DNA of 7,635 nt from an uncultured Granulosicoccaceae bacterium (lineage in GTDB: Bacteria > Pseudomonadota > Gammaproteobacteria > JABXHR01), in contig CAKZUS010000052.1 of the NCBI GenBank assembly GCA_937921805.1, positions 1 through 7,635 of the forward strand, in the 5' to 3' direction. A program made the position numbers and the translations under genes. Shown here in pieces: positions 1-6,079 of the stretch (its first letter is position 1; each line of letters begins with the position of its first letter). Below the pieces are notes generated by a model. That model had not been told where the DNA came from. It did not search any database and saw only the letters and a list, made by a program, of their open reading frames with translations.

Positions 1-869
1 AACAGAAGAACGAGCGCGCAAAAATTGAAGGGTTCTTGCTGCAGTTCACCCAAGAGCTGAGTGCCATTGAAGGCTATGTACGCCACAGCCAAGATGACGT
101 GCGCACAGCCCGGTTCCGCAATAGCACGATCAATCAGCAAGTCGATGGGGAAATTGACAATATCGCGTCCGACCTGGACGAGGCCATCGACATCAGTGAT
201 TTGCGCGATCGTGTCAGTACGCGCCTGGAGAACGTTCGCCAAAGCATGCAGCGCTTCTCGCGTACAGAGTCTACCCGCTTGAGCCTCTCTGAGCAGCGCA
301 ACCGCGAGCTAGAGCGCAAGCTCAAGTCTTTGGAGAGCGAAACCTTAAGCCTGCGTGTACGCCTCGATGACACCAACAAACAGCTCTTGGTAGACACACT
401 CACCGGTATCGCCAATCGCTTTGCCTACGAGCAGCGTTTCCAGGAGCTGCATGGGCAGATTGCCAGCACGGGTAGCAGCTTGTGCTACGCGCTGATGGAC
501 ATTGATTTCTTCAAGCGTATCAACGATCAATACGGACACAAAGCGGGCGATCGTGTACTGGCCTTGATTGCCAATCTCATACACAACAGTGTGCGTAGCC
601 ATGACTTTTTTGCGCGCATTGGTGGAGAAGAGTTTGCGCTGCTCATGCCCGACACAGACCTAGAAACAGCGCAAACCCTGTGCGAGTCCATTCGCCAATG
701 CGTCGCGGAGAGTGGCTTTAATCATCGCGGCAAGGCCGTGGGGATCAGTATCTCCATCGGCTTGACCTTGATGAATGGCATTGATCAGCGCGATGACATC
801 TACGAGCGCGCTGACAAGGCCCTCTATGCAGCCAAAGAAGGCGGGCGAGATCGCGTGGTCACGAGCTAA
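1..869 (+). CDS. Diguanylate cyclase with GGDEF domain (5' end missing)
   Basis: Makes cyclic di-GMP from two GTP, the second messenger controlling motility and biofilm. The frame is open to the left edge (first full codon 3-5), so the N-terminus lies outside the window; the TTG at 36 is not a credible start because the frame continues upstream with similar sequence. The visible 288 residues begin with about 120 helical, charged, coiled-coil-like residues. A GGDEF domain follows. It shows the family opening D-TLTGIANR, the metal-binding DID-FFK segment, and an intact GGEEF active site at 621-635. An RSHD (RxxD) inhibitory site sits five residues before GGEEF, so product inhibition is expected. 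The C-terminus has the usual ERADKALYAAKEGGRDRV. The linker plus GGDEF arrangement resembles DgcP-type cyclases of Pseudomonas, but the N-terminal sensor cannot be judged. No EAL or HD-GYP domain follows. The gene converges with clpB. Family call is very sure; the exact orthologue is not. Confidence 0.95.
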   Translation, partial: QKNERAKIEGFLLQFTQELSAIEGYVRHSQDDVRTARFRNSTINQQVDGEIDNIASDLDEAIDISDLRDRVSTRLENVRQSMQRFSRTESTRLSLSEQRNRELERKLKSLESETLSLRVRLDDTNKQLLVDTLTGIANRFAYEQRFQELHGQIASTGSSLCYALMDIDFFKRINDQYGHKAGDRVLALIANLIHNSVRSHDFFARIGGEEFALLMPDTDLETAQTLCESIRQCVAESGFNHRGKAVGISISIGLTLMNGIDQRDDIYERADKALYAAKEGGRDRVVTS

Positions 870-898
870 CCCTCTTCTACGATCTATCTCACTACGAC

Positions 899-3526
899 CT
901 AGCCCCCTACGACGCTGAGCTTGCTCTTCGTCTCAGCACTGTGCTTGCCAAAAACCAGCGCTTCGCCATTGGACGCCACACTCACTTCGACGTTTTCTCC
1001 ACACCGCCCCGCCAACAGCGCCTCCGCTAAGGGGTCGATCAGATACTGTTGCACCGCGCGCTTGAGCGGACGCGCACCATACTCGACATCGTAGCCCTGT
1101 TGCGCCAGCCAGCGCAAAGCCTCATCGCTCACGCGCAGGCTCACCTGCTGCTCCGCCAAGCGCTGCGCTACAACCTGCACTTGCAAGGCAGCAATGCGCG
1201 CAATAGCCCTTTCATCCAAGGCCTTAAAAATCACGACGTCATCAATCCGATTGAGAAACTCCGGCCGAAACGCCTTGCGTAGCTGCGCCATCAACATCGC
1301 TTGCAAGACCGCCGGTTCGCTCTGTGATGCCAGGATAGACTCGCTTCCCAAGTTCGAAGTCATAATTACCACGGTGTTACGAAAATCCACCGTTCGTCCC
1401 TGACTATCAGTCAAACGTCCGTCGTCGAGCACTTGCAGCAACACATTAAAGACATCTGGGTGCGCTTTTTCGATTTCGTCTAGCAATATCACCGAGTAGG
1501 GTTTACGGCGCACCGCTTCGGTCAAATACCCCCCCTGGTCATAGCCGACATAACCAGGAGGTGCTCCCAGCAAGCGCGACACGCTGTGTTTCTCCATAAA
1601 CTCAGACATATCTAGGCGCACCATCGCCTCTGGGCTGTCGAACAAGAACTGTGCGAGCTGCTTGCACAGTTCCGTCTTCCCGACGCCAGTGGGACCCATG
1701 AACAAAAACGACCCATTGGGGCGCTGTGGATCAGACAAACCCGCCCTGGCGCGGCGCACTGCCGTGGCCACGGCACGCACGGCCTCTTCTTGCCCTATGA
1801 CCTGCCCACCGAGGTGCTGCTCAATCTCCAGCAAGCGCTCCCGCTCTCCTTGGAGCATGCGGGTCATCGGTATACCCGTCCAGCGCGCGACAATCTCCGC
1901 CACCTCAGCATCTCCCACATGGCGGCGCAGCAGAGTGGGAGCCGCTTCAGGGGCGCTCTCCAGCACCGGGGCATCGGCCTCTGCGATTTGTCGCTCCAGC
2001 GCTGGGATCGTGCCATATTGCAATTCAGCCATTTTGGCCAAATCTCCCCCCCGCTGGGCCACATCAAAATCACGCCGCGCTCGCTCCAAGCGCTCCATCA
2101 AGACCGAATTGCCCTCGACAATAGACTTCTCCGCACGCCAGCGCACTTCCAGCTCCTCTTGCTCTTCGCGCAGAGTATTGATCACCGTATCCAAGGCCTC
2201 GAGGCTACGCTGAGACGACGCATCTGTATCGCGCTTTAGCGCTTCACGCTCGATCTGCAATTGAATCAAACGCCGATCCAAGCGATCGAGCGACTCGGGC
2301 TTAGAGTCAATCTCCATGCGCAGACGACTGGCCGCCTCATCAATAAGATCAATGGCTTTATCGGGCAGACGACGGTCATTGATATAGCGCTGGGACAACG
2401 ACGCCGCCGCGACAATGGCCGCATCGGTTATGGCAACACCGTGGTGTACCTCGTAGCGCTCTTTCAGGCCTCGCAGGATAGCGATGGTGTCTTCAGTATT
2501 CGGCTCCTCCACCAGCACTTTCTGAAAGCGCCGCTCCAGTGCCGCGTCTTTCTCGATGTGTTGCCGGTATTCATTGAGCGTCGTGGCACCAATGCAGCGC
2601 AGCTCCCCGCGCGCCAGCGCAGGCTTGAGCATATTTCCCGCATCCATCGAGCCTTCGGTCTTGCCAGCCCCCACCAAGGTGTGTAGCTCATCAATAAACA
2701 ACACAACCTCGCCATCATCAGCCAGCTCCACCAACACGGCCTTGAGCCGCTCTTCGAAATCACCACGGAATTTGGCTCCCGCGAGCAGGGCACCAAGATC
2801 GAGCGAGAGAACGCGTTTTCCTAGCAGCCCTGCTGGCACCTCGTGCGCGGCAATACGCTGCGCTAAGCCCTCGACAATCGCAGTTTTTCCCACGCCTGGC
2901 TCGCCAATCAACACCGGATTATTCTTAGTGCGCCGCTGCAGCACTTGGACAGCACGGCGAATCTCGTCATCGCGCCCAATGACGGGATCCAACTTACCTT
3001 GCTCTGCCAAAGCGGTGAGGTCGATCGTGTATTTATTGAGCGCTTCTCGGGTTTCCTCGGCGTTGGCGTCATCGACACCTCGCCCACCGCGCACGGCTTG
3101 GATATGCGTCTGCAGCGCTTCGCTCTGCACGCCATGGCGCTGCAAAAGCTGCGCGGCAGTGCTGCGTCCCTCATCGAGCAAGGCCAGCAGGAACATCTCA
3201 CTGGCGACAAAGCGATCGCCTTGTTGCCGCGCCAACTGCTCACAGCGATTGAGCAGACGCAGTAGCTCTGGCGCCACCTGCACATCGCTCGACTGGGTCG
3301 ACGTCACTTGTGGCAAACGCTTGAACTCGGTATCAATGTCGCGGCGCAAAGCGCTCAGCTCTACGCCGCAGCGCCTTAGCACGCCATCCACGCCGCTCGC
3401 ACCAGGGCGCACCAAAGCGCCTAGCACGTGCAGAGGATCGAGCATTTGCTGTTGGTGCTCCAAGGCGAGACTTTGCGCCGCGCTCAGAGCATTTTGGAAA
3501 GTTTGGGTCAGTGCATCGCTACGCAT
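899..3526 (-). CDS. clpB: Chaperone ClpB, ATP-dependent protein disaggregase
   Basis: Cytoplasmic hexameric AAA+ Hsp100 that works with DnaK/DnaJ/GrpE to pull polypeptides out of aggregates after heat stress. The 875-residue product (E. coli 857) has the full order of parts. A Clp N-terminal repeat domain covers about 1-140. Domain NBD1 has Walker A GEPGVGKT (208-215), Walker B VVLFIDE (274-280), pore loop KFRG (252-255) and the LERRF arginine-finger segment near 330. A coiled-coil middle domain spans roughly 400-525. Domain NBD2 has Walker A GPTGVGKT (611-618), pore loop GYVG (658-661), Walker B VILLDE (679-684) and sensor-2 GARPLKR (817-823). The ATG at 3526 is chosen over an in-frame TTG at 3541 because it gives the family-typical N-terminus and has GAGG seven bases upstream. 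Compared with E. coli there are a few extra residues at the end of the middle domain and about 15 at the C-terminus. It is last in rluD-pgeF-clpB, with a candidate heat-shock promoter in front. Confidence 0.98.
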   Translation of the reverse strand: MRSDALTQTFQNALSAAQSLALEHQQQMLDPLHVLGALVRPGASGVDGVLRRCGVELSALRRDIDTEFKRLPQVTSTQSSDVQVAPELLRLLNRCEQLARQQGDRFVASEMFLLALLDEGRSTAAQLLQRHGVQSEALQTHIQAVRGGRGVDDANAEETREALNKYTIDLTALAEQGKLDPVIGRDDEIRRAVQVLQRRTKNNPVLIGEPGVGKTAIVEGLAQRIAAHEVPAGLLGKRVLSLDLGALLAGAKFRGDFEERLKAVLVELADDGEVVLFIDELHTLVGAGKTEGSMDAGNMLKPALARGELRCIGATTLNEYRQHIEKDAALERRFQKVLVEEPNTEDTIAILRGLKERYEVHHGVAITDAAIVAAASLSQRYINDRRLPDKAIDLIDEAASRLRMEIDSKPESLDRLDRRLIQLQIEREALKRDTDASSQRSLEALDTVINTLREEQEELEVRWRAEKSIVEGNSVLMERLERARRDFDVAQRGGDLAKMAELQYGTIPALERQIAEADAPVLESAPEAAPTLLRRHVGDAEVAEIVARWTGIPMTRMLQGERERLLEIEQHLGGQVIGQEEAVRAVATAVRRARAGLSDPQRPNGSFLFMGPTGVGKTELCKQLAQFLFDSPEAMVRLDMSEFMEKHSVSRLLGAPPGYVGYDQGGYLTEAVRRKPYSVILLDEIEKAHPDVFNVLLQVLDDGRLTDSQGRTVDFRNTVVIMTSNLGSESILASQSEPAVLQAMLMAQLRKAFRPEFLNRIDDVVIFKALDERAIARIAALQVQVVAQRLAEQQVSLRVSDEALRWLAQQGYDVEYGARPLKRAVQQYLIDPLAEALLAGRCGENVEVSVASNGEALVFGKHSAETKSKLSVVGG

Positions 3527-3533
3527 GGCGGAG

Positions 3534-3537
3534 CCTC
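3534..3537 (-). promoter_or_regulatory. Ribosome binding site of clpB
   Basis: On the minus strand GAGG lies seven bases before the ATG at 3526. This decides the start in favour of the ATG rather than the upstream in-frame TTG at 3541, which would place the Shine-Dalgarno sequence inside the coding region. Confidence 0.7.
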
Positions 3538-3560
3538 GCAATAAGTGGTATTGCCAGGGA

Positions 3561-3588
3561 ATTTGCGGGCGACGCCTAGAAAATCAAG
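3561..3588 (-). promoter_or_regulatory. Candidate sigma-32 (RpoH) heat-shock promoter for clpB
   Basis: On the minus strand CTTGATT (3588-3582) is followed after exactly 13 bases by CCGCAAAT (3568-3561). The E. coli sigma-32 consensus is CTTGAAA, a spacer of about 13-14 bases, then CCCCATNT, so the match is 5 of 7 in the -35 and 5 of the 7 defined bases in the -10. The expected start of transcription, near 3553, would give clpB a leader of roughly 25-30 bases. The -35 box overlaps the last codons of pgeF. E. coli clpB also has its own sigma-32 promoter in the equivalent place. This is a by-eye match, not proof. Confidence 0.6.
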
Positions 3589-4268
3589 TCACGCCAGATA
3601 AGCGTCGCCAAGCGCCCTGCTCGACCACCACTGCCCCGATGTGAATACCAGCGCTGGGGATCGCAAAGCGTGCAGGGTGGGCGCGGGTTGATCACCTCAA
3701 CGTGCATGGCCTGCAAACGACGCACGGCCAGCGCCGGCAAATCGGCCCAGTATTGCCCGCCGCCAAGAGGACGAAAAGCCGACTCAGCGCCGGGGTCGCT
3801 CGCTACTGCCGCATCAAGTACTTCTTGCCCGACTTCAAAGCACTCACGGCCAATGCACGGGCTGAGCCACGCCTGCGTCGCCCCGCCCATCGCGGCCAGT
3901 GTTTGTTCCAACACCCCAGCGACCAGCCCCCGCCACCCGGCATGGGCCACGGCCACGCTGCGCTCAGACCACAATGCAACGGCTAAGCAATCGGCAGTCA
4001 TCACGGCCAGCGGCTGGCAAGTGTGGTCGCTCCACGCTGCATCGGCGGCTTCGTGATAGAGCGCGTTGGGCGCATAAACGCAGCGGCTACCATGCACCTG
4101 GTGCAGCCACAGCGGCTCTTGCGGCAATTGTCGCCGCAGGGCTTGGCGGTATGTGTGCACACGAGCGGGATGATCACCGACGTGCAGGGCCACATTGTGC
4201 CCTCCCCCTTCGGCGAGGCGGTCACTCTGCCACACCTGTACAGGGCCGAACTTATGGGCCGTCCACAT
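3576..4268 (-). CDS. pgeF: PgeF, laccase-domain peptidoglycan editing factor (YfiH family)
   Basis: Cytoplasmic protein of the YfiH/LACC1 family. E. coli PgeF keeps wrong amino acids such as serine out of the first position of the cell-wall peptide; family members also show purine-nucleoside phosphorylase or deaminase activity, while the old multicopper laccase label is doubtful. The 230-residue product (E. coli 243) has the three metal-site motifs in order: WLHQVHG (H59), MTADC (C94) and AHAGWRG (H109). Later come PCIG near 140 and a C-terminal CTLC-YSHRG-GRLATLIW block. The start is ATG at 4268, which overlaps the end of rluD by 17 bases and has GGGAAG shortly upstream; a longer frame from 4376 would lie deep inside rluD and lacks family similarity. 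The overlap suggests translational coupling with rluD. One oddity is that the usual SHRRD/SYRRD segment reads SHRGS, losing the second arginine. Confidence 0.93.
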   Translation of the reverse strand: MWTAHKFGPVQVWQSDRLAEGGGHNVALHVGDHPARVHTYRQALRRQLPQEPLWLHQVHGSRCVYAPNALYHEAADAAWSDHTCQPLAVMTADCLAVALWSERSVAVAHAGWRGLVAGVLEQTLAAMGGATQAWLSPCIGRECFEVGQEVLDAAVASDPGAESAFRPLGGGQYWADLPALAVRRLQAMHVEVINPRPPCTLCDPQRWYSHRGSGGRAGRLATLIWRDLIF

Positions 4269-5220
4269 GATCGCTTCCCAGGCAATAGAGCAAGTGGCGC
4301 AAATCCTCAGGGATAGGCGCACGCCATTCCATCGACTTACCACTGCGGGGATGCACCAAGCGCAGGCGCTGGGCATGCAGCGCTTGGCGTGGGAAATGTG
4401 TCAGCACTTCTCGCCACTCGCGGGGGATCCCGCGCGGTAGGTGCCTACGCCCGTAGGCGGGGTCTCCAACCAGCGGGTGGCCCATGTGCGCGCAGTGGAC
4501 TCGAATCTGGTGGGTCCGTCCCGTCTCCAGTGACACTTGCAACAAGCTCAAGCCACTACCGCTTTCTAGCACGCGGTAGTGAGTAATTGCTGGTTTACCC
4601 AGCGGGTGCACCGCCATTTTTTTGCGCTCGCGGGGGTGGCGCCCAATCGGGGCCTCTATGCTGCCATCTACGTGCACATCCCCCAAGGCCAGGGCCAGGT
4701 ATTGGCGCGAGACACTGCGGGCTTGCAGCTGATCAACCAAATGCACCCGTGCGGCTTCATTCAGTGCGACCACAAACAGGCCCGTCGTATCTTTATCCAA
4801 ACGATGCACCAGTCCAGCGCGCGCTAACACGGCCGTTTGTGGAAAGTGGTGCAGCAGCGCATTCTGGACCGTGCCATCGTGGTGCCCTGCCGCAGGGTGC
4901 ATCACCCAGTTGGCAGGTTTATTAATCACCGCGATGTCTGCATCGCTATAGAGCAGGTCGATGTCGAGGTCTTGTGCCAGCACGGCGCTTTCTTCTACCA
5001 GTGCTGGCACTGACCACTGCACTTCATCGCCGAGCTGCAGGCGCAATTTGCCATGCGCCGAGCGGGTGTTCACTTGAACAAGACCGGCCTCAATCCAGCC
5101 TTGCACCCGCACGCGCGAGACGCCCTCAGCAACGTCCGCCAGCCAGCGATCTAAACGCTGGCGATGGCCCAAAGACGTAACACAAGCATGGTGCGGCTCG
5201 TACTCTGGGCTATCGCTCAT
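4252..5220 (-). CDS. rluD: 23S rRNA pseudouridine synthase RluD
   Basis: Converts uridines 1911, 1915 and 1917 in helix 69 of 23S rRNA to pseudouridine during late 50S assembly (E. coli numbering). The 322-residue product is close to E. coli RluD (326). An S4 RNA-binding domain fills about residues 22-70 (RLDRWLAD onwards, ending LGDEVQW). The catalytic domain then shows VINKPA near 98-103, the family motif HRLDKDTTGL with the catalytic aspartate at D142, and the GRTHQIRVH and HPLVGDPAYG motifs. The start is ATG at 5220; an in-frame TTG at 5244 is possible but adds eight residues without similarity, and the ribosome site (AGGCGAG just upstream of ATG) is modest. RluA-family enzymes share these motifs, so assignment to RluD rests on length, the S4 domain and the bamD/rluD/pgeF/clpB gene order. 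The conserved KPAG-V-VHP segment reads KPANWVMHP here. Confidence 0.94.
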   Translation of the reverse strand: MSDSPEYEPHHACVTSLGHRQRLDRWLADVAEGVSRVRVQGWIEAGLVQVNTRSAHGKLRLQLGDEVQWSVPALVEESAVLAQDLDIDLLYSDADIAVINKPANWVMHPAAGHHDGTVQNALLHHFPQTAVLARAGLVHRLDKDTTGLFVVALNEAARVHLVDQLQARSVSRQYLALALGDVHVDGSIEAPIGRHPRERKKMAVHPLGKPAITHYRVLESGSGLSLLQVSLETGRTHQIRVHCAHMGHPLVGDPAYGRRHLPRGIPREWREVLTHFPRQALHAQRLRLVHPRSGKSMEWRAPIPEDLRHLLYCLGSDHVDGP

Positions 5221-5273
5221 CGGCTCGCCTGCGGTGGTCGGCAAGAAAAGCCTGCGTGGCGATCATTTCGCCC

Positions 5274-5281
5274 GTTATACT
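5274..5281. promoter_or_regulatory. Overlapping divergent -10-like boxes between rluD and bamD
   Basis: TATACT at 5276-5281 on the plus strand and TATAAC at 5279-5274 on the minus strand each match five of six bases of the sigma-70 -10 consensus and overlap head-on. The plus-strand box would start bamD transcription near 5288, about 25 bases before its ATG. The minus-strand box would start rluD near 5267, about 46 bases before its ATG. Neither has a recognisable -35 hexamer at 16-18 bases, so an activator or another sigma factor could be needed, or the match may be chance. Confidence 0.35.
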
Positions 5282-5292
5282 TATGTGCATAA
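5281..5292. repeat. Short inverted repeat in the bamD/rluD spacer
   Basis: TTATG and CATAA form perfect five-base arms separated by TG, immediately next to the two -10-like boxes. The position would suit a regulator binding site acting on both promoters, but a palindrome this short in AT-rich sequence can occur by chance, and I do not recognise a specific regulator's consensus. Confidence 0.3.
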
Positions 5293-5312
5293 ATCGCACT
5301 TCTACCCTTGTT

Positions 5313-5990
5313 ATGAATACTATTCGATACGCCATGTTGTGCAGTGTAATCGCGCTGGCCGCAGCGTGCAGTAGCGCGCCGAGCCTAGCACCCGATACCA
5401 ATGCTGAGACTCTGGTCAGCAGCGCCAAAGCGGCCTTACAAAACGACGACTTCCGTTTTGCCAGCACGGCCCTAGAGCAACTGGCCGCCACTTACCCGAC
5501 AAGTCGCTATAGCGTCCCGGCTAAACTGGACCTCGCCTATGCGTACTATGGCCTAGAAGAGTTCGAGAAAGCAGTAGATATTTCCAACTTATTCCTACGC
5601 CAACACCCCACTAGCCCACTCGTTCCCTACGCCCACTACATTAAAGCGATTAGCAACTTTGATCGCGGCAAGGGAATGCTTGACGCGTACTTCCCGCGCC
5701 AGCTATCGCAGATCGACCAGCGTATGCTCGCTGAGGCTGCACAGGATTTCAGCATCTTGATTGAGCGCTACCCCAGCAGCGAATACGCGGTCGATGCGCA
5801 AAAGCGATACCGCTTCTTGGTCGAGCAGATGGCGAAGCATGAGCTAGATATCGCGCAGTATTACCTAACGCGTGGCTCCTACACGGCAGCAGCAACGCGC
5901 GCACAAGCCATGCTAGAGAAATACCCGCAGAGTGCCTTGCGCGAGCGCGCCTTACAGTTGATCGCTGAGGCGCAAGCCTCTTCGCCATAA
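5313..5990 (+). CDS. bamD: Outer membrane protein assembly factor BamD (lipoprotein)
   Basis: Lipoprotein anchored in the inner leaflet of the outer membrane; with BamA it forms the essential core of the BAM complex that inserts beta-barrel proteins. The 225-residue product starts with a lipoprotein signal peptide: MNTIRY, a hydrophobic stretch, then LAAAC with lipidation expected at C19. The rest is tetratricopeptide-like helices with BamD-typical stretches: YPTSRYS followed by LDLAYAYY, then ERYPSSEYAVDAQKR, and HELDIAQYYLTRG. ATG 5313 is chosen because the signal peptide begins there; GTG 5256 and ATG 5283 in the same frame would add up to 19 residues before it, and the -10-like box at 5276 lies inside that extension. 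No clear Shine-Dalgarno sequence precedes ATG 5313. The protein is about 20 residues shorter than E. coli BamD (245), mostly at the C-terminus. It is divergent from rluD, as in E. coli, and convergent with the chemoreceptor gene. Confidence 0.95.
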   Translation: MNTIRYAMLCSVIALAAACSSAPSLAPDTNAETLVSSAKAALQNDDFRFASTALEQLAATYPTSRYSVPAKLDLAYAYYGLEEFEKAVDISNLFLRQHPTSPLVPYAHYIKAISNFDRGKGMLDAYFPRQLSQIDQRMLAEAAQDFSILIERYPSSEYAVDAQKRYRFLVEQMAKHELDIAQYYLTRGSYTAAATRAQAMLEKYPQSALRERALQLIAEAQASSP

Positions 5991-6026
5991 GGCCATGCAC
6001 TCAATCGTGCACAAAGGATGTGACGC

Positions 6027-6079
6027 AGTGGGAGCGCTGAGCCTTACTCAAAGCTCTCCCACTCGCTCTCATCTTTTTT
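6027..6079 (+). terminator. Hairpin downstream of bamD, possible terminator
   Basis: AGTGGGAG (6027-6034) and CTCCCACT (6056-6063) are perfect eight-base arms. After one C-T mismatch the inner sequence can extend the stem with GCT/AGC and GAG/CTC around a CCTTA loop, with a two-base bulge. On the plus strand six T residues follow at 6074-6079, but ten bases past the stem rather than directly after it. It therefore resembles an imperfect intrinsic terminator for bamD. On the minus strand no T-run follows. The chemoreceptor stop codon (6046-6044) lies in the loop region and its last codons form the right arm. Confidence 0.4.

Noticed and set aside
914..937. Inverted repeat GCTGAG / CTCAGC near the clpB 3' end as a terminator
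   Set aside because: Six-base arms with a 12-base loop, inside the coding region and without a T-run on either strand. I see no convincing terminator at the dgc/clpB junction.
3092..3094. Possible internal GTG start for a short ClpB lacking the N-domain
   Set aside because: E. coli makes such a form from a start in this linker, and a GTG (V145) lies here, but no ribosome binding sequence is visible before it, and I cannot show that it is the equivalent codon.
2556..3644. A 362-codon open frame on the plus strand opposite clpB
   Set aside because: It is a shadow of the clpB reading frame in GC-rich sequence; its translation is rich in Ser, Arg, Pro and Cys and shows no domain, while the minus strand encodes unmistakable ClpB. 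Other antisense frames opposite pgeF, rluD and the chemoreceptor were dismissed for the same reason.
5221..5312. Sigma-E promoter for bamD
   Set aside because: bamD belongs to the envelope-stress response in E. coli, so I looked for GGAACTT with a TCAAA-like -10 in the spacer and found no match.
5996..6011. Hairpin TGCAC-TCAATC-GTGCA just after bamD
   Set aside because: Only five pairs and no T-run after it; the larger hairpin at 6027-6063 is a better terminator candidate.
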